Source: Gimesia chilikensis (GTDB taxonomy: Bacteria; Planctomycetota; Planctomycetia; Planctomycetales; Planctomycetaceae). Taken from it: a DNA stretch of 64,000 nt. Below, piece by piece: positions 45,601 through 54,246 of this stretch. Every line of letters begins with the position of its first letter. The first letter of the stretch is position 1. Where the stretch lies: assembly GCF_008329715.1 (NCBI RefSeq), contig NZ_VTSR01000010.1, forward strand, positions 62,001 to 126,000, given 5' to 3'. Under the pieces are notes generated by a model, which saw only the letters and a program-made list of their open reading frames with translations, was not told where the DNA came from and made no database searches. The translations under genes and the position numbers were made by a program.

Positions 45601-46642
45601 AATTTTCTTTCTCCTGTGTGACCGCTTCCAGATCCCGCTGGATTTCCGTCGTACGCTTGGCCATCAGAATCCGCTGCTTACGCAGCCGGGTGATTTCGGT
45701 TTCGAATTCCGTTTTCCGCTCGAGCTGATGTTCGATGGCAGTCTGGTTGCCAGCGATCCCTTCACGGTGAGAAGCCAGTTGCTTTTCCACGGTGCGGAGC
45801 TGATCCTCGAATTCGGATACTTCAGCGTCGATGGCGCCCAGTTTATCTTCGTATTCCTGGTAACCCGCATTCAGTTCATCGATCCGCTTCTGATACTGAC
45901 CGATCTGGTTATGCAAGGTTGAGAGTTGTGCGGTCAGATGTCGCCAGTCATCAGCAGCCATCCCCATCCAGAGTTTGCGCAGCTCTGTTGATGCCTCACG
46001 ATATTTTGCCGCCTTGGAAGCCTGGCTCCGCGTTGAGTTGAGCTGGGCTTCCACCTCGTCGACGATGTCCGTCAGGCGGAGGATATTCTGTCCGACCCGT
46101 TCCAGTTTCCTTTCGGCGTCCACCTTGCGGGCTTTATAGCGGCTGATACCCGCTGCCTCTTCAAAGACGACGCGCCGGGTAGCCGCGTTAGCCTGCAGAA
46201 TCTGATCGACGCGTCCCTGTTCAATAATACTGTAGGCCGAGGTGGCTGCTCCGGTCCCCATGAACAGGTCACGGATGTCTTTCAGGCGTACCGGATTCCG
46301 GTTGAGCAGATATTCCGAATCGCCGTTCTTCCAGAGACGGCGTCCGATGTGGACTTCTTCGGCGTCGATATCCAGAAACCGTTCGGTATTCTTGAACGTC
46401 AACGTTGCTTCAGCATAGGCGTTTGCTTTACGACCTTTGGATCCGTTGAAGATCACATCGGTCATATCTTTGCCGCGGAGGCTCTTGGGACTCTGGTCGC
46501 CCAAAACCCACTTGATTCCGTCGACAACGTTACTCTTACCACTTCCGTTGGGCCCGACAACGCAAGTAATGCCTTCCGAAAATTCAAAAATGGTCCGATC
46601 GGCAAAACTCTTAAAGCCGAACAGTTCCAATGATTTCAGCAT
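42698..46642 (-). CDS. smc: SMC, chromosome segregation protein, with two low-complexity insertions
   Basis: A 1314-residue condensin ATPase. Head motifs: CVVGPNGSGKSNVVDGI (Walker A), LRGLTLLSGGEKTLTAVALL (signature) and PFCILDEVDAALDEAN (Walker B). Long coiled coils flank a hinge in the middle (GVKDILNRAQTSNYPPWNTI onward). Usual length is about 1180. The excess comes from a Ser/Thr/Glu-rich insertion in the hinge region (encoded about 44740-44905) and an acidic stretch in the C-terminal coil near the head (about 43430-43620, ETDPEADNAIEQDALSEDFE). I chose the ATG at 46642 with AAGG upstream over the GTG one codon before it. Confidence 0.95.
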   Translation of the reverse strand: MLKSLELFGFKSFADRTIFEFSEGITCVVGPNGSGKSNVVDGIKWVLGDQSPKSLRGKDMTDVIFNGSKGRKANAYAEATLTFKNTERFLDIDAEEVHIGRRLWKNGDSEYLLNRNPVRLKDIRDLFMGTGAATSAYSIIEQGRVDQILQANAATRRVVFEEAAGISRYKARKVDAERKLERVGQNILRLTDIVDEVEAQLNSTRSQASKAAKYREASTELRKLWMGMAADDWRHLTAQLSTLHNQIGQYQKRIDELNAGYQEYEDKLGAIDAEVSEFEDQLRTVEKQLASHREGIAGNQTAIEHQLERKTEFETEITRLRKQRILMAKRTTEIQRDLEAVTQEKENSEAGFELQRAKLQEAQERITVVTAELDAISEEIQQKRQQMHEFNKQSLALDNRLFSMQTQQETVSNSMTKANEKRLQLEARVEEAEAVVEECTARFRTAGDKVAEFAQALSAVDEKQQDLLSQQDQRTQQLSELRERRSAYQARKSVLEDLERRQEGLSIGVKDILNRAQTSNYPPWNTILGSVADLLDVDLEQAALLEVALGSRSQLLVISEFDPLYQFLKEGKYSISGRVGFITHPSANAAEPNAGSGFTLSADSLVPESFAVPTAESETTTDSPEGVLDLSSERGVIYRADQLVKDTPQNRQLAELLLTDTWIVDSLETAVRLSREEGKQCRFVTLQGELVEDNLSIFVGAIGGESAIFTRRSELRKLKNDLIRIDRTLNDNEVALEKLDELLSTVDGERSTCQEQMQEASEALATEKAAKVSAEHKREQLNEELATVLSDLHDLEAHSAKLTAEAEAVLVEKQELESELDRLNALIQEGEQQLLDKQCEVQELKEQQNARKLELATHEERLAGLEQRFSRLNSESEQRHQQQEESNRRYESSLEKNSQINLHILNTRALLDEQLLVQENFLEQARSLTLLRDDKRQYKKQLSSEEAAIRKERRELSDKKHEEEFKTRDIEHEIKTLAERIEEEYQLTLEEIVSSGESILKQHLEEIAEAEREQAAEEETQVAQIEETDPEADNAIEQDALSEDFEAATPEEPVEIELVNEDDALTEPGFNAELYLEIRPEIEAQVNRLRRKIKMMGSINSDSLKDLDELECRFEYMKSQLDDLNEAKSSLEEIIRRINVESKRLFFDTFEVVRGHFQEIFRKLFGGGEADIILEDPDDVLECGIEIVARPPGKELRGLTLLSGGEKTLTAVALLMSIFRSRPSPFCILDEVDAALDEANVERYAGLIDDFKETTQFIMITHNKRSMTVGNVLYGVTMEQSGVSKRMSVRFDDISEDGHFKQSSSGGDGASEAA

Positions 46643-46693
46643 CACTAAACCTTAAACGGGAAATTAAACAACAGACGTCTTAATGAGCAGGGA

Positions 46694-46727
46694 GTCAGGC
46701 ACGGTGATTACAATCAAGGTGCCTGAC
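46694..46727. repeat. Hairpin between smc and the FlgI-like gene
   Basis: GTCAGGCAC (46694-46702) and its exact complement (46719-46727) flank 16 bases, 13 bases after the stop of the minus-strand FlgI-like gene. No T-run follows, so it is at best a weak terminator. Confidence 0.4.
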
Positions 46728-46740
46728 CGTCCTTGCCGGA

Positions 46741-48798
46741 TTATTTTTTGAAGTAACGTAACCAGCTATCGAAGGCACCTCGCTTCACGAATTTACCTTC
46801 CTCATCCGTAGGACTGGATTTCGGCTTCCGTGTATCAGACAGACTGGCTTCACCTTTGTTGTCTGAATCACCTTCGGCCTCTGCCCGTTCCCGCATTTCC
46901 TCTTCATATTCCGATTTTTTGGAACGTTTCGACTGAGGAGCTCCATCGTGGAAGATATTGGGGACCATATTTTCGTTGCCGACGCGTGAACCTTTACGAC
47001 GTTTCGGCTTTGTAGATTTCATCTCGCCCGATTTCAGAGCCATCAACGAATCTTCCGGTTCGGGTCGGAAGTACATCCGGCCCCCTTCCGGCAGTGCATC
47101 GATTTCAACCTGTCCGTCAATGTTCCCCTGGCGGTGTGCCTGCAGGATCATGGCGGCGATATCGGGATAGCTGGCTCCCATCTCCACAGCGGTGCGAATC
47201 ACAACGGCAATGTTCCGTGAGACCTTCTTTCGCTGGTCGGGTTCGCCGACTTCGTATTTACTGACAATCACTTCCTCACTGCCAGCAGCGCCGGTCACCA
47301 GCACTTCGCCGGCCCGCACTGCCATGGGAACCCGGAACTCCTGCTCAGAACCAAACAGCACTACTTCCGGATGTTTCCGGTGCGTAATATGAATCATCGG
47401 CCCGCCATTACGGGCATTGCTGCCCTCTTTCTGGTCGGGATCGTGACTGGTTCCCTGCTCCAGTTCCGTCTGCAGCACGTGCAGCAGGAACTGACCATTC
47501 ATGTCTTCACCACGAATGAAGGGATCATTTTTATCCAGAGTCCAGAGTGCCCGGAAAGCCCCGTAACGGGTTTCGGCACTGGTCATGCACATCAGATCCC
47601 GCAGGTAGAGGTGAGCCTCCGGCTCGTCAATTGCCGACATCGCAGCCAGGGCATAGACGCGGAACGCAGGTTCCTCGCGGGCAGCTTCAGCCAGATGCTT
47701 CAGACCCGCTCCTTCTCCCAGGTAAGCCAGCGCGACCGCAGCGTGGAATCGGACTTCGAGCAATGGGCTCTTCAACGCCATCTTGAGAATCGGAATCGAT
47801 TTCTTACCAATGGCCTCCAGTTGAATGGAAGCCCGTTCCGCTTTCTCGGGGATCATAATTTCTTCACTCAGCTTCTGCATGCGTACGCGTTGCGCCACAT
47901 CGGTTTCCCGGAAGGCGATATACCGTACGACCTGCAGATAACGTGAATCGTTGTGTTTGTAGCGTGGCTTGAGTTTCAGCACTACTTTCTTATCGGTCTT
48001 GGCTTCGGCCAGAGGCTCTTCGATTCCGTATTGATCAAAATGGTGGAACCGTGTGCCGATCTTGTTGGCGATACGCTGCGCGTTACGAATACTCTTGAAA
48101 TCGTTTCGCAGGTACAGTGCCAGATCCCGGTCTTCCGCGGTGGAGACCCCACCGGCCAGAATACGACCACGGCGGAGCATTCCGTTGGCAACTTCGACGT
48201 CCTCGCCCATCGGCGGAATCAGAATTGGACCTTTGGCTTTCGCCAGGATATGACCTTTGAGCAAACCGCGTCCCTGAATCATTGCCTGTTCAGCCAGGTA
48301 TGCTTCCATCAACCAGCCTCCTTCCAGGCTGGTCGCTTCGCTGTTACCGGGCAGGTAGACTTCCACGTCGAAGCTCTCCCCTTTGCGAATCAGCGGGGGC
48401 AGATAGGCTTTCACGATAACCAGCGCGGTAGACGGGCTGCGTAAAATCATGTTCGGGTTTTTAACATTCCGGCGGCGCATCTCACGCAGCAGTGCTTCGC
48501 GGTGCACGGACGGAGGTGGATTGCCGCCGGTCCCTTTGAGGCCGGTCACCAGGCCGACCCCCTGCAGGGCGATCAGGTTCTTCCCGGTAATCTGTGTGTA
48601 ATCTCCCACAAAGGGCGTTTCGACCTTGGTCTCGAATTTTTCCAACTCGGAGAAGTCTTCCTCCTCCTCATCCGGGCTTTGCGACCGCATGTTGACATTT
48701 TTCAGCCAGCTTTGTGGCTTCAAATCGAGTTCCTGGCATCCGGCGAACGAAAACGCCAGTGTGATCAGCACGATGAACGGATTGACAAAGTTCTTCAC
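46741..48798 (-). CDS. FlgI-like domain fused to HEAT repeats, lipoprotein
   Basis: A roughly 685-residue lipoprotein. I chose the GTG at 48798, which opens a signal with lipobox SFAGC; an upstream TTG is possible. Residues about 60-255 resemble the flagellar P-ring protein FlgI: IALQGVGLVTGLKGTGG, TALVIVKAYLPPLIRKGESF, EATSLEGGWLMEAYL and LALYLRNDFKSIRNAQRIAN. The region about 320-430 is HEAT-like: SIPILKMALKSPLLEVRFHA, AFRVYALAAMSAIDEPEAHL. The C-terminal 100 residues are a charged tail. FlgI is normally about 370 residues without HEAT repeats and without a lipobox, so this may be a planctomycete envelope protein derived from FlgI, not the ring itself. Confidence 0.8.
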   Translation of the reverse strand: MKNFVNPFIVLITLAFSFAGCQELDLKPQSWLKNVNMRSQSPDEEEEDFSELEKFETKVETPFVGDYTQITGKNLIALQGVGLVTGLKGTGGNPPPSVHREALLREMRRRNVKNPNMILRSPSTALVIVKAYLPPLIRKGESFDVEVYLPGNSEATSLEGGWLMEAYLAEQAMIQGRGLLKGHILAKAKGPILIPPMGEDVEVANGMLRRGRILAGGVSTAEDRDLALYLRNDFKSIRNAQRIANKIGTRFHHFDQYGIEEPLAEAKTDKKVVLKLKPRYKHNDSRYLQVVRYIAFRETDVAQRVRMQKLSEEIMIPEKAERASIQLEAIGKKSIPILKMALKSPLLEVRFHAAVALAYLGEGAGLKHLAEAAREEPAFRVYALAAMSAIDEPEAHLYLRDLMCMTSAETRYGAFRALWTLDKNDPFIRGEDMNGQFLLHVLQTELEQGTSHDPDQKEGSNARNGGPMIHITHRKHPEVVLFGSEQEFRVPMAVRAGEVLVTGAAGSEEVIVSKYEVGEPDQRKKVSRNIAVVIRTAVEMGASYPDIAAMILQAHRQGNIDGQVEIDALPEGGRMYFRPEPEDSLMALKSGEMKSTKPKRRKGSRVGNENMVPNIFHDGAPQSKRSKKSEYEEEMRERAEAEGDSDNKGEASLSDTRKPKSSPTDEEGKFVKRGAFDSWLRYFKK

Positions 48799-49115
48799 AG
48801 CACGACCCCGTTTGTGAGAATACAGTCTTTTCAGAATGTGTGTTCCCCACCTCAACCGATGCCGGACGGACGTTGATCAACAGGCAGACGGACCGTTCGC
48901 GAGAACCTGTCCCTGCATCAGTAAAATTACTGAAATGGACCTGAGGAATCAGACAGTGCCGGAATCGACAAAGTAGAAAACCTGAAGAGAAATTGAGATT
49001 TGATTTTGAGAGAGATTAATGTGGATCGGGAGCTTATGGCATTGTGAAAAACAGGTCAAGAGGGATTTTTCGCCCTGTCGCGCGCAGCCAGAATCGTGCT
49101 CAAACCGCGGGAAAC

Positions 49116-49829
49116 CTACTTAAGCAGTTGCAGGAATTCAGTTTTCGAAATCTTCTGGCTACCGCGGCTCGTCTTTTTTCCATGATGAGTACTGAATTCT
49201 GTGATGGAGATCTTATCAAAAAAATCGAAACCACTCTCCTCGGTAGCTTCGAATTTCACCTTGTCTGTAGAACGGCCCGGACGCTCTTCAATTTTGGAAT
49301 TTTCAACGGCCAAAATACGCAATTGATGAGGTTTCAGGTAACCAATATGTATCTTCGATGCCTCAACCAATGTTGTCTTTTTATCAGACATTCGAATCAA
49401 CCTTACAAGTTCGTGGTCCCGATTGTTAAGTATCAGTGTTCGGCGATGCTTGCTCCAGAACATGCGTGCTTCCCTGGCAAACATCCGCAGTTGATCAGGA
49501 ATATTTTCGATTTCAACGTTACCCGCTATTTCAATCTCTCCTCGATCTCGGTATTTAAAGGTTGCATTTATCTGGTCTGCAGAAAGCCGTGTCTGGCCAC
49601 ACACCAGCTGCGTCTTTCCTTTTAGCTTGATATGGTAATGTCCTTCTGGAGTGACATGAAAATCCAGATCCTCAGCTTTCATTCGAAAACAACCAACTAC
49701 CAGCGTTTTTTCACCAGCCATTGGACTCTTCTCATTGCCATGAAGTCCTAGTAGAGTCGCCTCATCTGCCAGACTCAACATCTGAGCAAAATTCAGACAC
49801 ATCAACAGGGTCAGAATTCTCATCAACAT
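49116..49829 (-). CDS. OstA/LptA-like exported protein, copy 2
   Basis: A 237-residue exported protein (signal LTLLMCLNFAQMLSLADE). HIKLKGKTQLVCGQTRLSAD and GEIEIAGNVEIENIPDQLRM are beta-jellyroll-like, as in OstA/LptA lipopolysaccharide-transport proteins. It matches the upstream gene at 49897 over this core and ends FDFFDKISITEF against FDFFSGIELAAI there. I chose the ATG at 49829 because the sequence before it (GGCAGATCAGAAATG) matches the leader of the other copy. The next gene downstream is the FlgI-like lipoprotein. Confidence 0.7.
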   Translation of the reverse strand: MLMRILTLLMCLNFAQMLSLADEATLLGLHGNEKSPMAGEKTLVVGCFRMKAEDLDFHVTPEGHYHIKLKGKTQLVCGQTRLSADQINATFKYRDRGEIEIAGNVEIENIPDQLRMFAREARMFWSKHRRTLILNNRDHELVRLIRMSDKKTTLVEASKIHIGYLKPHQLRILAVENSKIEERPGRSTDKVKFEATEESGFDFFDKISITEFSTHHGKKTSRGSQKISKTEFLQLLK

Positions 49830-49896
49830 TTCTGATCTGCCTTTCAGATTCATTTATAAGAACTTGTCATTTTTACAGAACTTCAGATTGTAGAAT

Positions 49897-50580
49897 CTAT
49901 GGTTTCCTCGCTGTGGCTACCCATTCCTCTGAATAGAATTTGATCGCAGCCAGTTCGATCCCACTGAAGAAATCAAACGGATTTGACTGCCCTCCGGTAA
50001 CCTCGATCCGCTGTGCAGGCATTGCTGGCAGCACTTTCATCGTGACGTGATCTGTGGGATGAATCAGCAGGGTATCCAGGTTTTTATATAACAGATCGAT
50101 GTAACCCGCACGAATCTGAGTAGTTTGTGTCCCCTGGGTCGTCGAAAGTGTTACTTCTTCTCCCTGACGGGACTGCAGCCTGAGAAAGCGTCGTCCTTTC
50201 TCCAGGATCGCTCGTTGAGCGGTCATTCGCAACTGGTCCTGTGCATTTTCAATCTCTACATGCCCCTGCATCTGGATCCAGAGATCATCCGGACTTCCAT
50301 AAGAAACCTCGATCTGATCTGCAGCATACCGAGTCTGACCACAGAGCAGCCGAGCATTGCCTTTGAGACTGATGAGACACCGACCGTCCTCTTCCATCAG
50401 GACTCTGAGTTGCGCGGCTTCTACTTCAAAAGGCAGTTCTTTCAGGGACTTTGTTTTCACCGGACGGGGAGTATAGGTATTCCGGATATTGTACTTTTTC
50501 CCCGGAACAAAACCGTCGGCCAGGCACAGCTGAGTCATTCCCCCCAGGCACAGTAGCACAACAATCATTCTGTTTATCAT
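49897..50580 (-). CDS. OstA/LptA-like exported protein, copy 1
   Basis: A 227-residue exported protein. GGAG lies 7 bases before the ATG at 50580, and a signal peptide (VVLLCLGGMTQLCLADG) follows. The core SLKGNARLLCGQTRYAADQI and MQGHVEIENAQDQLRMTAQR aligns with the downstream copy, so the two are tandem paralogues separated by 67 bases. The fold reading (OstA/LptA-like strands) is tentative. Probably an envelope role; no Lpt genes lie nearby. Confidence 0.7.
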   Translation of the reverse strand: MINRMIVVLLCLGGMTQLCLADGFVPGKKYNIRNTYTPRPVKTKSLKELPFEVEAAQLRVLMEEDGRCLISLKGNARLLCGQTRYAADQIEVSYGSPDDLWIQMQGHVEIENAQDQLRMTAQRAILEKGRRFLRLQSRQGEEVTLSTTQGTQTTQIRAGYIDLLYKNLDTLLIHPTDHVTMKVLPAMPAQRIEVTGGQSNPFDFFSGIELAAIKFYSEEWVATARKP

Positions 50581-50850
50581 TTCTGAACTCCGTTTCAATT
50601 TTGTTGAGTGAACTCAGCTTCCTGGAAAACTAAATTCTTCCAGCCGGAGCAGGCTCTGGCCGGTGTTCTAACAGACAGTTTTTAGAGGGTCTATGCCAAT
50701 TGTGAGCGATTTCGCCTCTTTATCCGATCAGGGATAATCTGGACTGCAGGAGTTTTCAAACGAGGCGGATTCAGACATGATATGGATACCAAGCTTAGTG
50801 ACCACTGTTTAAGAAGTTACATCATTCCTGGTTCCTGCGAGATTCCTCCT

Positions 50851-52887
50851 ATGAAATTACCACAAAAATATCTTGTCAAAATTACAATCCCACTCATCCT
50901 GGCGGCCTGCTGGTCTTCCAGCCTGCTGTACGCGGATGGCCCGAAGGATAATCTGCCCGACCAGGTCCGCCGCATCCCCGCGCTGGGTGTCGAAGTTCCT
51001 GAGAAACAGCGTGCTCAACTGGAAGAGGGGCTGGCGAAACTCAAGTCGTCAATCGATCAGCTTAAACAGACCAAGGATGCCCGCATTCGTTCCCTGATCC
51101 CCGATGTCGAAATCTACCATCGGGCCGTTCGCTGTGCCCTGGAATACCAGGAGTTTTTCCATGAACGGGAAATCGGAGTGGGCTCGAAGCTGCTCGAACA
51201 GGGACAGGAGCGAGCCGACCAGCTGCTGAAAGGGAAAGCCCCCTGGACCAAACAGACCGGTCTGGTCGTTCGCGGCTATATCTCAAAAATCGATCAGACG
51301 GTTCAACCTTACGGCCTGGTCATTCCCGAAAGCTACACTTTCTCTGGTAAGAGCCAGTACCGCTGTGACCTCTGGTTCCACGGACGGGGCGAGCGTCTGA
51401 GTGAAGTCAACTTCATTAACCAGGCACAGCGTTCTCGCGGCCAATATACTCCGACCGACACGATCGTTCTGCACCCCTACGGCCGCTACTCGAATGCTTT
51501 TAAATTCGCCGGCGAAGTTGATGTACTGGAAGCACTGGAATCAACAAAACAGAATTACCGCATCGACGATGATCGCGTCGCTGTCCGTGGATTCTCGATG
51601 GGAGGCGCTGCCTGCTGGCAGTTTGCCGTCCATTATGCTGACCGCTGGTTTGCCGCGAATCCAGGAGCAGGCTTCTCCGAAACCCCGCTCTTCCTGGATG
51701 TGTTCCAGAACGAAGAGCTGAAGCCGACCTGGTACGAGAAGAAACTCTGGCAGCTCTACGACTGCCCCGGGTATGCCTTGAACCTGTTTCAATGTCCGAC
51801 GGTCGCCTACAGTGGTGAAATCGACAAACAGAAGCAGGCAGCCGATGTGATGGAAGAAGCACTCGCCAAAGTAGGCATCGACATGGTCCACATCATCGGC
51901 CCGGATACGGCTCACCGGATTCACCCCGACTCCAAGGTGATCATCGAAGAGAAAATGGATTCCCTGGCCCGGGTAGGACGACAGCGGATTCCCGAAACCA
52001 TTCACCTGGTGGCTTACACCCTGAAGTACAACCGCATGAACTGGGTAATTCTGGATGCGATGGACGAAGAATGGGATCTGGGACGCATCGATGCCCGCCT
52101 GCTCTCCGATAACCGGGTCGAAGTTAATACAAAAAACGTATCTGCTCTCACGCTGAAAATGTCAGCCGGTGAATGTCCACTCGACATGACCCAGCCTGTC
52201 ACTGTGAAAATCGACGGATTGAAAATCAATGTTCCCCGTCCACTCTCCGACCGTTCCTGGGAAGTCTCCTTTCACAGAGAGAACTCTACCTGGGAACTCG
52301 GCCCCGCAGTTTACGAACCGGGACAGCTGGTTAAAAAGCACAATCTGCAGGGTCCGATCGACGATGCCTTTATGGATTCGTTCATCTTTGTCTCTCCGTC
52401 CGGAAAATCTGCCTCACCAACGGTTGAGAAGTGGGTCCAGTCAGAAATGAAACATGCGATCGTGCACTGGCGTCAGCAGTTCCGCGGTGATGCCCGTGTG
52501 ATGCAGGACTCACAGATCACCGACAAGGAAATTGCTGCGAGCAATCTGGTGCTCTGGGGCGACCCGCAGAGCAATCAGATCCTGAAGAAAATCATCGACA
52601 AGCTGCCGATCCAGTGGAACCAGGAGATGATCGTTGTAGGCAATAAACAGTATGCTGCCGACCACCACGCTCCCGTATTGATCTTCCCCAATCCACTGAA
52701 TCCGGAGAAATACGTGGTCCTCAACAGCGGGTTTACTTATCGCGAGTATGCCTATCTGAATAATGCCCGCCAGGTACCGATGCTGCCCGACTGGGCAATC
52801 ATCGATTTACGCACTCCGGCTGGCAGTCAGTATCCCGGAAAAGTAGTTGATGCCAACTTCTTTGATGAATTCTGGCGTTTGAAATAA
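50851..52887 (+). CDS. Exported alpha/beta hydrolase (prolyl oligopeptidase-like)
   Basis: A 678-residue exported hydrolase. I chose the ATG at 50851, which opens a signal peptide (ILAACWSSSLLYADG). The hydrolase domain (about 150-390) has VAVRGFSMGGAACWQFAVHY, where GFSMGG is the Ser nucleophile elbow; AYSGEIDKQKQA holds the likely Asp, and HIIGPDTAHRIHPDS the likely His. A helical N-terminal region and a C-terminal beta domain flank it. It is probably a peptidase or esterase in the periplasm. Weak ribosome site. The RidA-like gene follows by 55 bases. Confidence 0.85.
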   Translation: MKLPQKYLVKITIPLILAACWSSSLLYADGPKDNLPDQVRRIPALGVEVPEKQRAQLEEGLAKLKSSIDQLKQTKDARIRSLIPDVEIYHRAVRCALEYQEFFHEREIGVGSKLLEQGQERADQLLKGKAPWTKQTGLVVRGYISKIDQTVQPYGLVIPESYTFSGKSQYRCDLWFHGRGERLSEVNFINQAQRSRGQYTPTDTIVLHPYGRYSNAFKFAGEVDVLEALESTKQNYRIDDDRVAVRGFSMGGAACWQFAVHYADRWFAANPGAGFSETPLFLDVFQNEELKPTWYEKKLWQLYDCPGYALNLFQCPTVAYSGEIDKQKQAADVMEEALAKVGIDMVHIIGPDTAHRIHPDSKVIIEEKMDSLARVGRQRIPETIHLVAYTLKYNRMNWVILDAMDEEWDLGRIDARLLSDNRVEVNTKNVSALTLKMSAGECPLDMTQPVTVKIDGLKINVPRPLSDRSWEVSFHRENSTWELGPAVYEPGQLVKKHNLQGPIDDAFMDSFIFVSPSGKSASPTVEKWVQSEMKHAIVHWRQQFRGDARVMQDSQITDKEIAASNLVLWGDPQSNQILKKIIDKLPIQWNQEMIVVGNKQYAADHHAPVLIFPNPLNPEKYVVLNSGFTYREYAYLNNARQVPMLPDWAIIDLRTPAGSQYPGKVVDANFFDEFWRLK

Positions 52888-52942
52888 CCCGACACTTCCC
52901 CGGGCAATGTGACCGGGGAGTTTTTACGTTCGATTCTTTTTA

Positions 52943-54154
52943 ATGGTGAACTCACTCATGAAATCCATGACGAATCTACTGACAGCCGTTGCACTGCTGG
53001 CTCTGACCGGATCGGCTGCGGCCGAGGTGGCCTACCTGAATCCGTCCGCCGAGACAGGAACTTCGCAGTGTGCTGTCGTCAAAAACAGTGTGCTCGCACA
53101 TACTTCTCAGATCCTGCCGATCAATTTCAATGGGGGACAGGTCGTGGCAGGAAATGCGGGAGATCAGACTGCGATGGTCCTGCAGAATCTGGATTACCTG
53201 CTGGGCAAAGTCGATGCCACCCTGTATCGCATTGTGAAACTCAACGTTTACGTGGCCCGGGAAGAACTGGTCTCCGAGGTCAAACAGCGACTGGTCAAAG
53301 AACTGAAATTCAAAGTTCAGCCCGCCTGTACTTTCGTGGTGACCAAACTCGCAGATCCCAAGGCCCTGGTGGCCATGGATGTGGTGGCGGCACTCGACTC
53401 AGAGAAAAAGATCGCGAAGACTGAGATCTACAACGACAATGTCTCCGGGTTCCGTGTCGCCCTGTTACCCGCAGGACGGACCGCCTACATTTCCGGTCAG
53501 GCCGTCAAAGCGGACACACTGGAAGAAGCGACAAAAAAGACCATGGAAGAACTTCACCAGACACTGAAGTTCCTGGGTGGCTCTCCCGAAAACATCGTGC
53601 ACCTCAAAGCGTTTCTCACCCCGATGAAACAGGGAGAGAGTTCCGCGGAGGTGATTGACAGTTTCTTCCCCGAGAAACGCCGCCCGCCGGTCACGCTGGT
53701 GGAATGGTTTTCCACCCTGCCGGTCGAGATCGAAATGATCGTCGCGTTGCCTGAGCCGGCACCAGCCTCCCGTCCTGCAGAGACCATCGTCTACAAGACG
53801 CCGACCGGAATGAAAGCGTCCCCCGTCTACAGTCGCGTCGCGATTGCCGAAGTGAGCGACCGGATCTATGTTTCGGGTATCACTTCCAAAGAGCCGGGTA
53901 ATTACAGTACGCGGATTCACAGCGCCTTTGATCAGCTGAAAGCGATTGTGACGGAAGCAGGCAGCGATATGGAGCACCTCGCCAAAGCGACCTACTATGT
54001 TTCCGACAATGAAATCAGTGGCGACTTCGGTAAGATTCGCCAGGAATATTATAATCCCAAACGGCCCCCGGCAGCCTCCAAGGCGACCGTCAAAAGTGTG
54101 GGCATTCCCAATCGGATTCTGCTGATGGATATGATCGCGGTTCCCGTCAAGTAA
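52943..54154 (+). CDS. Exported protein with three RidA-like domains
   Basis: A 403-residue exported protein (signal TAVALLALTGSAAAEV). I read three RidA/YjgF domains: about 33-152 (VVAGNAGDQTAMVLQNLDYL), 165-270 (TAYISGQAVKADTLEEATKK) and 283-403 (RIYVSGITSKEPGNYSTRIH). RidA works as a trimer with the active site between subunits, and this would be a single-chain trimer. The catalytic arginine of RidA (in RSCVEV-type motifs) is replaced in each copy by my alignment (PACTFVV, PVTLVEW, AASKATV), so it may bind a ligand and not act as an imine deaminase. ATG at 52943 or 52958. Confidence 0.8.
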   Translation: MVNSLMKSMTNLLTAVALLALTGSAAAEVAYLNPSAETGTSQCAVVKNSVLAHTSQILPINFNGGQVVAGNAGDQTAMVLQNLDYLLGKVDATLYRIVKLNVYVAREELVSEVKQRLVKELKFKVQPACTFVVTKLADPKALVAMDVVAALDSEKKIAKTEIYNDNVSGFRVALLPAGRTAYISGQAVKADTLEEATKKTMEELHQTLKFLGGSPENIVHLKAFLTPMKQGESSAEVIDSFFPEKRRPPVTLVEWFSTLPVEIEMIVALPEPAPASRPAETIVYKTPTGMKASPVYSRVAIAEVSDRIYVSGITSKEPGNYSTRIHSAFDQLKAIVTEAGSDMEHLAKATYYVSDNEISGDFGKIRQEYYNPKRPPAASKATVKSVGIPNRILLMDMIAVPVK

Positions 54155-54181
54155 GCGAATCGGCTTCGATCCAGCAAACAA

Positions 54182-54213
54182 AAAAACGCCCTGCATCACA
54201 GCAGGGCGTTTTT
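54182..54213. terminator. Bidirectional intrinsic terminator
   Basis: AAAAACGCCCTGC (54182-54194) and its complement (54201-54213) with a 6-base loop; T-run on the plus strand and its A-run equivalent on the other. It separates the plus-strand RidA-like gene from the minus-strand DUF1501 gene. Confidence 0.93.
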
Positions 54214-54246
54214 ATTTGGTTCCGATGGTTGTCAGTGCATCGCCTG

